Origin: Ferrimonas kyonanensis DSM 18153
GTDB lineage: Bacteria > Pseudomonadota > Gammaproteobacteria > Enterobacterales > Shewanellaceae
Direction: 5' to 3'
Assembly (NCBI RefSeq): GCF_000425405.1
Contig: NZ_AUDJ01000028.1
Span: 21,769-85,768, forward strand
Length of the DNA stretch: 64,000 nucleotides
Part shown: in pieces, positions 29,814 to 39,152 of the stretch
How positions within the stretch are numbered: position 1 is the first letter of the stretch
Layout: each line of letters opens with the position of its first letter
Notes under the pieces: model-generated
What the model was told of the DNA's origin: nothing
Database searches by the model: none
The model's input: only the letters and a program-made list of their open reading frames with translations
Made by a program: the position numbers and the translations under genes

Positions 29814-30401
29814 TTAGCTGGCCAGTTGTACGTTGAGGCTGTCGTCCACCTCCACCCACAGCGCCACCGAGCGCTCAATGCCGATCTGCAGCGATTTGCC
29901 GGCCCCCATGCGGCGGGTTTTCACCCCCAGCAAACGCAGGATTCGTTCACAGGCCACGGTGGTCACCAACACATAGTGCTTAATGTCGTTATCGATGGCG
30001 AAATCGTAGAACGACTTTACCAGCGCGGCGGTGGAGTGATTCACCAGGCCGCGGCCCTTCTCACCGTCGCCCTTGCGCACGGTAAAACGGCTGATCTCCC
30101 ACACCTTCTCCTGCTGTGGCGCCGCTTCGCCCTGCAGCAACTCCGGAAACACGTCCTTCAACATGTACTGGCCCTGGGTCGGCAGCGCGCGCCAGCAGCC
30201 GATGACGCTGTCGTTATGATCGGTCATGGCGATGTGCGACACCTGCAGCGCATCGAAGTTGTCGGTTTCCAGGCCGTCCTCACAACTGACCTCCCAACCA
30301 AGGCGCTGCTTAAAGGTCTCATTTCTAAGCTTAAAGACCTGATTCAACAGCTCAGGGTTGGCAGGAGAAGTGTGTGGGTTGATCACAGTAATGTTGGACA
30401 T
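29814..30401 (-). CDS. luxI: LuxI-family acyl-homoserine lactone synthase
   Basis: A 195-residue autoinducer synthase. The family's conserved residues are present: Arg26, Phe30 and Trp36 (RNETFKQRLGW), Asp47 and Asp50 (ETDNFD), Arg71 (GCWRALP), Phe85, and Glu102/Arg105 (WEISRF). It makes an acyl-HSL from SAM and an acyl carrier; the acyl chain cannot be predicted here. ATG 30401 follows AAGGTGAGC. A lux-box-like palindrome overlaps its promoter -35 (30481-30496), suggesting positive feedback through the LuxR at 36292. The name is used for the family, not for a specific orthologue. Confidence 0.9.
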   Translation of the reverse strand: MSNITVINPHTSPANPELLNQVFKLRNETFKQRLGWEVSCEDGLETDNFDALQVSHIAMTDHNDSVIGCWRALPTQGQYMLKDVFPELLQGEAAPQQEKVWEISRFTVRKGDGEKGRGLVNHSTAALVKSFYDFAIDNDIKHYVLVTTVACERILRLLGVKTRRMGAGKSLQIGIERSVALWVEVDDSLNVQLAS

Positions 30402-30458
30402 GTTGCTCACCTTTTCGGAATCGAAATCGTGAGCAAAAATTAAGAAATTCCCCGCCTC

Positions 30459-30487
30459 GGCATAACTGTCAGTTGTGCCCATGTCAG
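30459..30487 (-). promoter_or_regulatory. Predicted luxI promoter
   Basis: On the minus strand, CTGACA (30487-30482), a 17-base spacer, and TATGCC (30464-30459). The -35 lies inside the lux-box palindrome, as is typical of LuxR-activated promoters. Confidence 0.5.
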
Positions 30488-30496
30488 ATCTGACAG
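30481..30496. promoter_or_regulatory. lux-box-like palindrome upstream of luxI
   Basis: CTGTCAGATCTGACAT on the minus strand, with a perfect 14-base inner palindrome TGTCAGATCTGACA. The same motif recurs upstream of the RibD-like gene and of the lanthipeptide precursors, but I see it nowhere else in the window. Confidence 0.75.
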
Positions 30497-30607
30497 GTGG
30501 TCGCCAGCGCCGTCGTCCCTTACCTTTACCGCCGTCACTGATGCACCGTCGCGCCCCCCCGCCAAACCGAGCATTGACGCGGATCGGGACGACAGCAATC
30601 AGCCCTA

Positions 30608-30623
30608 CTGTCACAACTGACAG
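30608..30623. promoter_or_regulatory. lux-box-like palindrome upstream of the RibD-like gene
   Basis: CTGTCA-CAAC-TGACAG, a perfect 6-base inverted repeat with a 4-base spacer. It lies about 63 bases before the start of the rightward RibD-like/efflux operon. A half-site ACAACTGACAG also occurs on the minus strand near 30468-30477. Confidence 0.65.
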
Positions 30624-30685
30624 CTAACCCGGCACGGCACTTCGGGCTAGTCTGAACCCAATCACTGATATGGACGACGTTTGCC

Positions 30686-31609
30686 ATGACTGCACAGGCC
30701 CACCACGCACAGCACACTCAACACAGCGCCCTGCCCGGCGAACTGTTGTTTACCCTGGATAAGGCTCAGCACCTGTCCCGGCGTTCCGGCTGGGCCTGGT
30801 CCCTGACCCGCAACAACCGCCGCATCGGCTCTGGCTCCGGCATGTTTGGCTACCCGGTGTCATCGCTGCTGCACGCGGCAGTGCAGGAGCAGGCCGACGC
30901 CCTGTACCTGTCGACGCCGCCACACGACGGCTTCATCACCCTGGGCGAGCTGTTACCCAGCCTGAAAGCGGCCAACATTCGTGAGCTCAACATCCCCAGC
31001 ATTAATTGCCCGTGGTGGGTGTTTGGCCAACAACAGAAACAGGCGTCGGATCACGGCATCACCATCAACCGTTTTCCGGTCAAAGACATCGGCAACCAGA
31101 TCTATTACGGCCCCTACACCCTGGCCACTCAGGGTCGCCCCTGGGTGGTCGCGGTCTGCGCCACCACCCTGGGTGGCGGCGATCACCCACTGGCGGCGTT
31201 CGATGGCGAGTTCGGCCACAACCAACGCATTCGCCAGCGGGTGCTGAGCAGCCACGCCCTGGCCAGCGATCTGGCCGACGCCACCCAGGCCTACGCCGGC
31301 CTGCGTAACGCCGCCGGCAGTGAACTGTCGTTGCAGCAATTCGATGGTGCCGAGGCCTTTGCCCGGTTGCTGCTGCAACAGGCACAGATGCAGCTGCCGA
31401 CGCTGGTGGTGATCACCAACCAGAGCCGCTGCCAGCAGCTGATTCAACGGGGCTGGGTGGACGAACTGCTGCTCAGTTGCCAGCTGATCGACAGCCAACC
31501 CAGTCATCAGGCCCTGGCGCCGCTGACCAGCCTCAGCGGCTGGCAGATGAGCGACTGCCACTTGTTAAGCAACGGCGTGCAGCTGGAACTGCTGCGCAAG
31601 CCTTACTGA
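30686..31609 (+). CDS. RibD-like protein lacking deaminase residues
   Basis: A 307-residue protein that looks like a degenerate bifunctional RibD. The N-terminal half aligns by eye with the deaminase fold, but the zinc/catalytic HAE is HAA (LLHAAVQEQ) and the PCxxxC region is replaced (LSTPPHDG). The C-terminal half resembles the RibD reductase (RPWVVAVCATTLGG ... RGWVDELLLSCQLI) without a clear NADPH glycine motif. It is unlikely to make riboflavin. It heads an apparent operon with the HlyD-ABC-FtsX exporter and follows a lux-box-like site, so it may act in the quorum-regulated pathway. Function unknown. Confidence 0.45.
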   Translation: MTAQAHHAQHTQHSALPGELLFTLDKAQHLSRRSGWAWSLTRNNRRIGSGSGMFGYPVSSLLHAAVQEQADALYLSTPPHDGFITLGELLPSLKAANIRELNIPSINCPWWVFGQQQKQASDHGITINRFPVKDIGNQIYYGPYTLATQGRPWVVAVCATTLGGGDHPLAAFDGEFGHNQRIRQRVLSSHALASDLADATQAYAGLRNAAGSELSLQQFDGAEAFARLLLQQAQMQLPTLVVITNQSRCQQLIQRGWVDELLLSCQLIDSQPSHQALAPLTSLSGWQMSDCHLLSNGVQLELLRKPY

Positions 31610-31638
31610 TTATCACCTGAAGGAACAGGAGCCCTCTC

Positions 31639-32895
31639 ATGGACAGAAAAATCACCCCGAGCCGCGGCCCGGCCATCAAAAACGCCGTCATCGCCACCCT
31701 GTTGGGGCTGGTGCTGGCCTCGGCGGCCTACGCCCTCAGCCATGGCGACAGCGACCGCGTGCAGCAGCGAGTCGACAGCGCCACCCTGATGGTCACTACC
31801 GTTCAAGCCGGTGCCTTTGAGGACACCTTGCGACTGCGTGGCAGCATCAAGCCGAAAACCAGCATCTACCTGGATGCCATCAGCGGTGGCCGGGTGGAGC
31901 AAAAGCTGGTGGAACAGGGGGAGTTTGTCACCGAGGGCCAGCCGCTGGTGAAGCTGTCCAACAGCGCCCTGCAGCTGGACGTCATCAGCCGCGAGGCACA
32001 GATCACCGAGCAGCTCAACTTCCTGCGCAACACCCAGATGACCATGGAAACCAACAAGCTCAACCTGAAACGGGATCTGCTGGAGATTGAACACCAGATC
32101 AACCAATTGCAGCGCAAGGTTAAACAGGCCATTGCCCTGGAGAAGCGCGACCTGATCCCCAAGGACGACCTGCTCAACCTGCAGCAGGATCTGAGCTACT
32201 ACCAGAAACGCCGCCAGCTGACCCAAGAGCGCCAGCAGGCGGAAAACCTGATTCGCCAGGCGCAGATCACCCAGTTGGAGGACAGCGCCAAGATGCTGGA
32301 CACCAACCTGGCCTTTGCCCGTCAGAACCTGGACAACCTGCTGGTGAAAGCACCGGTGTCCGGCTACCTCAGCGACCTGGACGTGGTGGTGGGCGAGTCC
32401 AAGACCAAGGGCGCCCGTCTCGGCCAAATTGACCTGCCCGGCGAGTACAAGCTGGCAGTGGAGGTGGACGAGTACTACCTCAGCCAGGTGCAACTGGGCA
32501 TGGCCGCCAAGGTGCGGGTCAACGGCCGGCTGATCGACGCCATCACCACCAAGATCGACAGCCGGGTCAACGCCTCTCGCTTCACCGTGGAGATTGACCT
32601 GCCCGGCGACCTGGCCGGCATCAAACGTGGCCAGAGCCTGGACGTGGATCTGGTGCTGAGCAGCCCTCAGGACAACGCGGTGCTGCTGAACAAGGGCGCC
32701 TTCGTTAACGACAGCGGCGGCCACTGGGCCTTTGTGCTGTCGAGCGACGGCCACCAGGCCCACCGCACCGCCATTCGCCTGGGCAAGAAAAACGCCACCG
32801 TGTTTCAGGTGCTGGAGGGGCTCAAACCCGGCGACCGGGTGATCACCTCCAGCTATTCAAGCTTCGACAACGCCGACGAACTGCTACTCAACTAA
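31639..32895 (+). CDS. Periplasmic adaptor of an ABC exporter, HlyD/MacA type
   Basis: A 418-residue membrane-fusion protein. It shows an N-terminal transmembrane anchor (IATLLGLVLASAAYAL), a barrel-sandwich hybrid half (SIYLDAISGGRVEQKLVEQGEFVTEG), a long coiled coil (about 110-215), the second half (LLVKAPVSGYLSDLDVVVGE) and beta-barrel domains. AGGAG precedes the start. It partners the ABC ATPase and FtsX-like permease that follow. Confidence 0.85.
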   Translation: MDRKITPSRGPAIKNAVIATLLGLVLASAAYALSHGDSDRVQQRVDSATLMVTTVQAGAFEDTLRLRGSIKPKTSIYLDAISGGRVEQKLVEQGEFVTEGQPLVKLSNSALQLDVISREAQITEQLNFLRNTQMTMETNKLNLKRDLLEIEHQINQLQRKVKQAIALEKRDLIPKDDLLNLQQDLSYYQKRRQLTQERQQAENLIRQAQITQLEDSAKMLDTNLAFARQNLDNLLVKAPVSGYLSDLDVVVGESKTKGARLGQIDLPGEYKLAVEVDEYYLSQVQLGMAAKVRVNGRLIDAITTKIDSRVNASRFTVEIDLPGDLAGIKRGQSLDVDLVLSSPQDNAVLLNKGAFVNDSGGHWAFVLSSDGHQAHRTAIRLGKKNATVFQVLEGLKPGDRVITSSYSSFDNADELLLN

Positions 32896-32917
32896 TCAAT
32901 AAAAAAGGAATTTTGTC

Positions 32918-33619
32918 ATGATTACCCTGACCGGCATTCATAAAGCCTTTCGCACCCACGACATCGAAACTGTGGCCCTGGACGCCCTGGATCTGACCGT
33001 GGCCCCCGGCGATTTTGTCTCCATCATGGGGCCGTCCGGCTGCGGCAAGTCGACCCTGCTGTCGATCATCGGCATGCTCGACCATCCCGATGCCGGCCAG
33101 TACCGCTTCGACGGTGAGCAGATTGAGGGCTTTTCCGAGCGGCAATTGGCCAGCCTGCGCAGCCGCTGCCTCGGCTACATCTTTCAGAGCTTCAACCTGG
33201 TAGATGACCTGACCGTGGCCCAGAACGTCGAGCTGCCGCTGCTGTACAACAAGGTCGCCAAGGCCGAACGACGCCAGCGGGTGGCAGCCATTCTGGACCA
33301 GCTCAACATCGGCCACCGCGCCGGTCACCTGCCGCAGCAGCTGTCCGGTGGTCAGCAGCAGCGGGTAGCCATCGCCCGGGCGCTGGTGATCAACCCCAAG
33401 CTGATTCTGGCGGACGAGCCCACCGGCAACCTGGACTCGGAAAACGGCCTCGAGGTGATGCGATTGCTGACCGAACTCAACCGCAAAGGCACCACCATCG
33501 TGATGGTGACCCACTCCCGCCGCGACGCCGACTACGGCAACCGCATCATTGAACTGCTGGACGGCAAGGTGGTCGACGGCGACCAGGGCCAGCCATTGAA
33601 GGAGGTGCAGTGTGCTTAA
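32918..33619 (+). CDS. ABC transporter ATP-binding protein, MacB/LolD type
   Basis: A 233-residue ATPase with Walker [10 protein letters not shown] (38-46), Q-loop FQSFN, signature LSGGQQQR, Walker [13 protein letters not shown] and H-loop VTHSR. These residues match the LolD/MacB subfamily that drives mechanotransmission-type exporters. It overlaps the permease gene by 8 bases. Confidence 0.93.
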   Translation: MITLTGIHKAFRTHDIETVALDALDLTVAPGDFVSIMGPSGCGKSTLLSIIGMLDHPDAGQYRFDGEQIEGFSERQLASLRSRCLGYIFQSFNLVDDLTVAQNVELPLLYNKVAKAERRQRVAAILDQLNIGHRAGHLPQQLSGGQQQRVAIARALVINPKLILADEPTGNLDSENGLEVMRLLTELNRKGTTIVMVTHSRRDADYGNRIIELLDGKVVDGDQGQPLKEVQCA

Positions 33620-36029
33620 CCAGTATCTGATCACCGCCTATCGCGCCATGCTGCGGCAGAAAAGCCACAGCCTGCTGAACATTCTCGGCCTGGCCGTGGG
33701 CCTGGGCGCCGCCATTCTCATCGCCCTGTTTGTCAGCTATCAGCTGTCCTTCGATCGCTTTTTGCCCCATGCCGACAACACCTATCGGCTGCAGCAGCAC
33801 TGGCCCTCCATGGGCATGCAGGCACCGCTGGTCAGCTCCGCCTTTAACACCGAGCTGAATAACGTTGCCGCGGTAGAACAGGTGTTTAACCTGATGGACC
33901 TGTCGCAGAAAGTCGACCCCAAGGTGGAGCACATCGGCCAGCAGTTGCAGCTGGGCACCCTGTTTGCCGCCAGCAGCAACCTGACCGAGCTGCTGCCGCT
34001 GACTACCCTGGCCGGCGACCTGCAACGGGCGCTGACCGAACCGGATCAACTGGCGCTGTCCAGTGACGAGGCCCGGCGCCTGTTTGGCCACACCGAGGTG
34101 GTGGGCGCCACCTTGCAGGGTAAAGCGCAGCGCTGGACCATCGCCGCGGTGTTTGAAACGCTGCCGGACAACAGCCACTTCGCCTTCGACCTGCTCACCG
34201 CCGCCAACCCGGCGCTGATCGGCACCCCCTCCATGGGCCACAACAACAGCTACACCTACCTGCGTACCCGCCCCGCTGCCGACACCGAGCGTCTGGCAAT
34301 GGATCTGACCGCCCTGTACGACGCCCTGGCCTATGGCGGTAAAAACATGGTCACCATGGAGCTGCAGGCCATTACCGACATTCACCTGGACGCCGAGTCT
34401 CAGTTTGAGATGAAGACCAACGGCTCACGCTTTGTGGTCACCGTCTGCACCGGCCTCAGCCTGCTGCTGGTGGCCATCGCCCTGATCAACTTCGTCAACA
34501 TGAGCACCGCCCAGGCCGGGCGCCGTGCCCGCGAAGTGGGTGTGAAGAAAGCACTGGGGGCCAGCCAGCCACAACTGGTGAGCCAGTTTCTGTTTGAGTC
34601 GACCCAGCTGGCACTGGTGGCGGTATTGCTGGCCACCGGCCTGGTGCAACTGGCCCTGCCCTGGTTCAACGCCCTGGTGGAAGCGCCACTGGCACTGACT
34701 GCCAGCCCGTCGCACCTGCTGGCCCTGGCGGGACTGACCCTGGGCATGGGCATCAGTGCCGGCCTGTATCCGGCGCTGTTTCTGTCGTCGTTCAGCGCTA
34801 AGCGAGTGCTCAGTGGCGACCTGCAGCGCGGCAAGACCGCCATTGTGGTTCGTAAGTCGTTACTGACCCTGCAGGCGGCGCTGTCCATCGGTTTGATTGT
34901 GGCAGCGGTGGTGCTGTTCCAGCAGCTGGCGTTTCTCAAATCCCAGCCGGTAGGCTACGAGCGCAGCCAACGACTGGAGGTGAGCGGCCTGCCTAAAGCG
35001 GCGCTGTTTGATCACGCCGACACCGCCCTGGTGCAGCGCATCGACGCCTTGCCGGGCATCAGCAACGTCAGCTTTGCCGACGCCTCACTGACCGCCACCA
35101 CCAACACCTCCACCAAGTTGCTGTGGCCCGGTGCCAGCGCCGATGCACCGTTTCTGCCCTTCGTCGGCAGCGGCTACGGCATCGTTGAGGCCCAGGGGCT
35201 GACGCTGCTGGCCGGGCGCGACTTCGACAGCCGCTTTGGCGCCGACTGGTACCACCAGCAGGACGACGGCCGCGGCTTTGCCAGCATCATCATCACCGAG
35301 TCCATCGCCACCATGGCCGGACTGGGCAGCCCCGAGCAGGCCATCGGCAAGATCTGGCGCTTTAAGACCGGTCGCGGCGCCGACGCCGAGTTCCCGGTGA
35401 AGATCGTCGGCGTGGTGGCCGACATTCAGGTGGGCTCGGCCCGAGAGAGCCGCTCGCCACTGCTGTTCATCTGTGGCTACAGCTGGGTGTCGCAGGCCAA
35501 CCTGATCGTCACCGCCACCCAGGGGCCGATCAATCTGGCCATCGGCACCCTCAAAGGCGAACTGCAACAACTGCTGCCACAGCAGGATCTGACCGTCACC
35601 GTGGTCGAAGAGAACTACCGCGCCCTCTACCGCCAAGATGAGCGGGTGGCCACCCTGGTGCTGATCTTCTGCGCCCTGGCGGTGTTTCTGACCTGCATCG
35701 GCATCTTCGGCCTCTCCTCCTACAGCGCCCAGAGCCGCCGCAAGGAACTGGCGATTCGCAAGGTGCTGGGAGCCTCCCGCCTGGATCTGGTTAACCTGTT
35801 AGCCAAAGAGTATGTGCTGCTGCTGGGGATCAGCGTGCTGGTGGCGGTACCCGCCGCCCACCTATTGCTGCAACAGTGGCTAAGCGGCTTTAACGACCGC
35901 ATCACTCCATCGCCACTGCTGTACCTGGCCGCCACCGCCCTGGTGTGCGCCATCACCTGGCTGACCGTGGCCTCCCACGGCCTGCGCAGCGCCAGCGCCC
36001 GCCCGGCGGGGGTGCTCAAGGCCGAGTAA
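33612..36029 (+). CDS. FtsX-like ABC permease
   Basis: An 805-residue permease with a MacB_PCD-type N-terminal helix and periplasmic domain (LNILGLAVGLGAAILIALFVSYQLSFDRF), then FtsX domains in the middle (FVNMSTAQAGRRAREVGVKKALGA) and at the C-terminus (SSYSAQSRRKELAIRKVLGAS). The double-FtsX layout is that of large single-chain permeases rather than MacB. The GTG start follows a perfect AAGGAGG site within the end of the ATPase gene. Substrate unknown. Placement between luxI and luxR and near a lanthipeptide cluster suggests peptide export or immunity. Confidence 0.85.
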   Translation: MLNQYLITAYRAMLRQKSHSLLNILGLAVGLGAAILIALFVSYQLSFDRFLPHADNTYRLQQHWPSMGMQAPLVSSAFNTELNNVAAVEQVFNLMDLSQKVDPKVEHIGQQLQLGTLFAASSNLTELLPLTTLAGDLQRALTEPDQLALSSDEARRLFGHTEVVGATLQGKAQRWTIAAVFETLPDNSHFAFDLLTAANPALIGTPSMGHNNSYTYLRTRPAADTERLAMDLTALYDALAYGGKNMVTMELQAITDIHLDAESQFEMKTNGSRFVVTVCTGLSLLLVAIALINFVNMSTAQAGRRAREVGVKKALGASQPQLVSQFLFESTQLALVAVLLATGLVQLALPWFNALVEAPLALTASPSHLLALAGLTLGMGISAGLYPALFLSSFSAKRVLSGDLQRGKTAIVVRKSLLTLQAALSIGLIVAAVVLFQQLAFLKSQPVGYERSQRLEVSGLPKAALFDHADTALVQRIDALPGISNVSFADASLTATTNTSTKLLWPGASADAPFLPFVGSGYGIVEAQGLTLLAGRDFDSRFGADWYHQQDDGRGFASIIITESIATMAGLGSPEQAIGKIWRFKTGRGADAEFPVKIVGVVADIQVGSARESRSPLLFICGYSWVSQANLIVTATQGPINLAIGTLKGELQQLLPQQDLTVTVVEENYRALYRQDERVATLVLIFCALAVFLTCIGIFGLSSYSAQSRRKELAIRKVLGASRLDLVNLLAKEYVLLLGISVLVAVPAAHLLLQQWLSGFNDRITPSPLLYLAATALVCAITWLTVASHGLRSASARPAGVLKAE

Positions 36030-36034
36030 TGCCC

Positions 36035-36068
36035 CCGGCCTCTTCGGTTCCCTTGCCGAAGAGGCCGG
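36035..36068 (+). terminator. Hairpin after the efflux operon
   Basis: A perfect 13-base-pair stem CCGGCCTCTTCGG / CCGAAGAGGCCGG with an 8-base loop, starting 6 bases after the permease stop. There is no T-run, but the stem is strong. It separates the operon from luxR. Confidence 0.6.
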
Positions 36069-36291
36069 CCCAGTGCCGCCCACCGCAACACGCCATTCGC
36101 GCCAATCTCTCACACGCTCGATCAGCATCTGCCCACAGCGTGCATGGCCAGCGCCTCGCGTCGGTTCAAACCAATGCCTTACAGCACCTATAAGCAATTG
36201 TTTTTCAATGCATTAGCCGCTTGAGCTTTTGCCGTAAGGGCAGTAGATTAGAGGGTGATATTCACTCAAAAAGCTCAGGAACAACACTGCC

Positions 36292-37029
36292 ATGGACGGT
36301 AAGGTTTTCTCCCAAATCGTACAGAATCTGGAGCTGCTCAACTCCGCCGATCAGCTCAAAACAGCCTGTGAAGAGTTCTGCCAGCTGGTGGACATTCCCT
36401 ATTACCTGATGGGGGTGGTGTCTCAGGATTCCCTCTACTCACCGAAGATGAGTGTGCTCAGCAACTACCCGGAAGCGTGGCTCAAACCCTACTTCGAGCA
36501 GGAGAAGCACAAGAGCGATCCGGTGGTGGCCTACATGATGACCAAGCACGCACCGGTGCAGTGGAGCCAGCTGATTCAGCAGAGCCAGTTCAGCGATCCG
36601 AAAAACCAGGCACTGATGATCGAAGCCCGAGAACACGGGCTGGAGAACGGCCTCAGCATTCCCATTCGCTCCACCTCCGGCGAGTTTGCGGTATTCAGCC
36701 TGGCGGTGGACGACGGCAGCGAGGCCGGCAGCGACAAGCTCAACCAGGTGCTGCCCTTCGCCCACACCTTCGGGGTAAACCTGTTTGAGCGCCAGTTGAG
36801 CCTGATTGAGTCGGAAACCCTGGAGGCCAAGCTCACCGCCCGCGAGAAGGAGTGTCTGTTCTGGGCCTGCGAGGGCAAAACCGCTTGGGAGATCTCGCAG
36901 ATCATCGACATTACCGAGCGCACGGTGCTGTTCCATCTGAACAACTCCACCAAGAAGCTCGGTGCCACCAACCGTCAGCACGCGGTCGCCCTGGCGATGC
37001 GTTACGGGCTGATCACCCCCAACGTCTAA
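36292..37029 (+). CDS. luxR: LuxR-family acyl-HSL receptor/regulator
   Basis: A 245-residue regulator with an N-terminal autoinducer-binding domain and a C-terminal LuxR HTH. The conserved ligand-domain signature is visible: W..Y (AWLKPYF), KSDPVV, PVQW, GLENGLSIP. The HTH is LTAREKECLFWACEGKTAWEISQII ... ERTVLFHLNNSTKKLGATNR. It is the likely partner of the LuxI at 29814 and reader of the lux-box-like sites in this window. No lux box is seen in its own promoter. The name denotes the family. Confidence 0.92.
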   Translation: MDGKVFSQIVQNLELLNSADQLKTACEEFCQLVDIPYYLMGVVSQDSLYSPKMSVLSNYPEAWLKPYFEQEKHKSDPVVAYMMTKHAPVQWSQLIQQSQFSDPKNQALMIEAREHGLENGLSIPIRSTSGEFAVFSLAVDDGSEAGSDKLNQVLPFAHTFGVNLFERQLSLIESETLEAKLTAREKECLFWACEGKTAWEISQIIDITERTVLFHLNNSTKKLGATNRQHAVALAMRYGLITPNV

Positions 37030-37047
37030 GCGCAAGGAAACGTTCCG

Positions 37048-37278
37048 ATGCAGTGTTCCTGTGGCATCGCCCTCAACCTGTCGCTGTTCCGTAGCCACGA
37101 CGACCAGCCGTTAAAGAGCTGCCCCAAGTGCTCGATGCAACAGGGCAGGCACGTATTCTATCCGGAAACCCTGTTTGGTTGGCGCCAGCTCAAAGGCCAG
37201 TCGCAACTGCAATCCTGGTGCCCCGCCTGCCGCTCCAAGCGCACCCCGGAGCAACCCGCCACTGCCCGTTGTGGGTGA
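37048..37278 (+). CDS. Small cysteine-rich protein downstream of luxR
   Basis: A 76-residue open frame beginning 18 bases after luxR with AAGGAAA as ribosome site. Cysteines are arranged as CxC (3,5), CPKC (about 28-31) and CPAC (about 58-61), like a small zinc-binding protein. No family is recognised. Its end lies at the border of the disturbed region before the Hachiman island, so it may be truncated. Confidence 0.5.
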   Translation: MQCSCGIALNLSLFRSHDDQPLKSCPKCSMQQGRHVFYPETLFGWRQLKGQSQLQSWCPACRSKRTPEQPATARCG

Positions 37279-37316
37279 CGTCATCACCTCGCCCAATCGT
37301 TTCTCCAATACAGTAA

Positions 37317-37748
37317 ACCAAGCAGATTGGCGGTGCCTCGGTAACTGTCTGGCGCGAACTGCGCCGTCTGAAAGCTCACATGGTGGCTAAGGGTTCCCAA
37401 TTAGCCCATGTATGGCAGGCCGCAGATAACGGCGACTGGGCTGAATACCTGAAAGCAATGGCGGGTATTTCACCTAAAGGTGAACAGTCAGCTAAAGATA
37501 GCCACAATACCAATTGTCAAAGTTCCGAGTCACCTTTAGCTGGCAAGCCAGCACTACCCCCTGTATCCCTGTACGAAGTGCAAGTCCATCCAGAAATCGG
37601 CGAGGCCAAGACCAACCGCTTTGACGGCACTTTGACCTATGCCCTGAAAGGGCTGCTCTAACAGGGCCAAAAGCTGATCACCCGCTACCTCGAATGGCGT
37701 CGTGCCAGTGCGCCGGATGCCGACGCAGTTTCACTTGGAGTACTGTAA
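37317..37748 (+). pseudogene. Remnant of a phage replication endonuclease (GpA-like)
   Basis: The frame reads GGASVTVWRELRRLKAH, then WQAADNGDWAEYLKAMAG, and, after an in-frame TAA at 37659-37661, QGQKLITRYLEWRRASAP. This resembles by memory the C-terminal region of P2-type replication proteins (WRELRRL ... AADxGDWxxY). It lacks the catalytic N-terminus and is interrupted, so it is a decayed phage fragment at the left edge of the island. Family assignment is tentative. Confidence 0.4.
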
Positions 37749-38224
37749 ATAACTGTACGAGGGCTTCAGTCTACATAGATAGTATTAGGGCGCGAATCGC
37801 AACCTCCAATATCTGCCCCAAGCAGTTACATATTCTTTGACCTGACTGAGGCCAAAACCAGGTACCTTTTAGATAGGCCATAAGAGCGTAGGCTAATCTC
37901 TGTGCAAAGTGTAAGAGATCGCCTCTACCATTAGTCTCTCTAATTTAGTAGATTTAATCTATGCAAATCAGCTAGATGCAAGTGCTCAGGATGACCTAAT
38001 CCGTCAGCCTCGGCGGAGCGCTGACTCGCGCAACACCTCACCAAAATTTAGATCAATAAATTCAGACACATGCAGGTTTGTGAACACTAACATCACTCAT
38101 GCCTGAATGACTTTCAACGCTAATGAACGTTAGCAATGGGCACTAACATGATTACTCCCCGTTCTTTTAACTCTTTAGAAGAATGCAAATTTAAACGACT
38201 ATTCCATTTTTAGAATGAATATAT
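37749..38224. other. Gene-free left part of the Hachiman island
   Basis: No supported gene. Composition turns AT-rich along this stretch. A small inverted repeat GCTAA-TGAACG-TTAGC (about 38119-38134) and the repeated word CACTAACAT (38086 and 38140 areas) lie upstream of hamA and could be regulatory, but nothing more can be said. Confidence 0.4.
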
Positions 38225-39151
38225 ATGAACTTATCACAAAATATAAAAAGTAAAATATCTGTCGAGAAGCCTGATTTTTCCAAGTGTATCGACGTCATAG
38301 AGCATACACATACCATCTCTGGAATAGAGGCAAACATTAGACTTCATCACTTAAAATTTGATGGCAATAAAATGCCAATGGTCAAAGCTCTTGCCGACAC
38401 ACTATATCTATACATTATCGATTATTGTCTATCCGCAAAGAACCGAAATGAGCCTCTTACTCCAAGGCAGTCTACTCAGCTAACAAAAGAAGCGCGAAGA
38501 TTATTTAGGCACCCAGAAATAACCGACACATCACCAGATAAAACAGGGGAAGCTGGTGAAACCCTATTATACTTTTTGATGGAAGCAGTTTTGGAAGCAC
38601 CACAGATGGTGTCCAAAATGGAACTTAAGACGAATCACAGGGATGAAGTTAAAGGTTCAGATGGTATCCATGCGAAGTGGAATGAAGACTTAGAAATGGT
38701 TGACTTCTTTTTCGGTGAATCAAAATTATATAAGAATGTAAACGGTGCAATTACAGACGCAATAAAGAGTGTGGACAATTTTCATGAAATAAAAATGTAT
38801 GAACACGAATTTTCAATGGTTACCAAACATTTTAAGTATGCCGACGATTATGTAAAAGAAGAAATCTCTAACTTGTTTGTAAACGGTAATCCAGGTCCAA
38901 ATGTAAGATTAAATCATGCCTGCCTAATTGGATATGATTATGGTGGATATATTAGTATTTTTGATCAAAGCCATAAAAACCTCGTTTCAAAATTCACAGA
39001 TTCACTCCTCACTGACTTTCAAAAAATTGTACCCACACTCCAAAAAAAGTTTGATTCTTTTAATAAAAAGCACCTAGCATTCGATATATTCTTTCTTCCT
39101 TTCCCATCAGTTGTTGAATTTAGAAACGCATTTAATGAGGCCTTAGACTAA
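38225..39151 (+). CDS. hamA: Hachiman anti-phage nuclease HamA (DUF1837)
   Basis: A 308-residue DUF1837 protein. The family signature GEAGETLLYFLMEA, the block KMELKTNHRDEVKGSDGIHAKW and the nuclease-like FGESKLY (Glu165, Lys167) are all present. HamA is the effector nuclease of Hachiman, held in check by the HamB helicase. Base composition is far more AT-rich than the surrounding chromosome. One base separates it from hamB, so the two form an operon. The ribosome site is weak. Confidence 0.88.
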   Translation: MNLSQNIKSKISVEKPDFSKCIDVIEHTHTISGIEANIRLHHLKFDGNKMPMVKALADTLYLYIIDYCLSAKNRNEPLTPRQSTQLTKEARRLFRHPEITDTSPDKTGEAGETLLYFLMEAVLEAPQMVSKMELKTNHRDEVKGSDGIHAKWNEDLEMVDFFFGESKLYKNVNGAITDAIKSVDNFHEIKMYEHEFSMVTKHFKYADDYVKEEISNLFVNGNPGPNVRLNHACLIGYDYGGYISIFDQSHKNLVSKFTDSLLTDFQKIVPTLQKKFDSFNKKHLAFDIFFLPFPSVVEFRNAFNEALD

Positions 39152-39152
39152 C

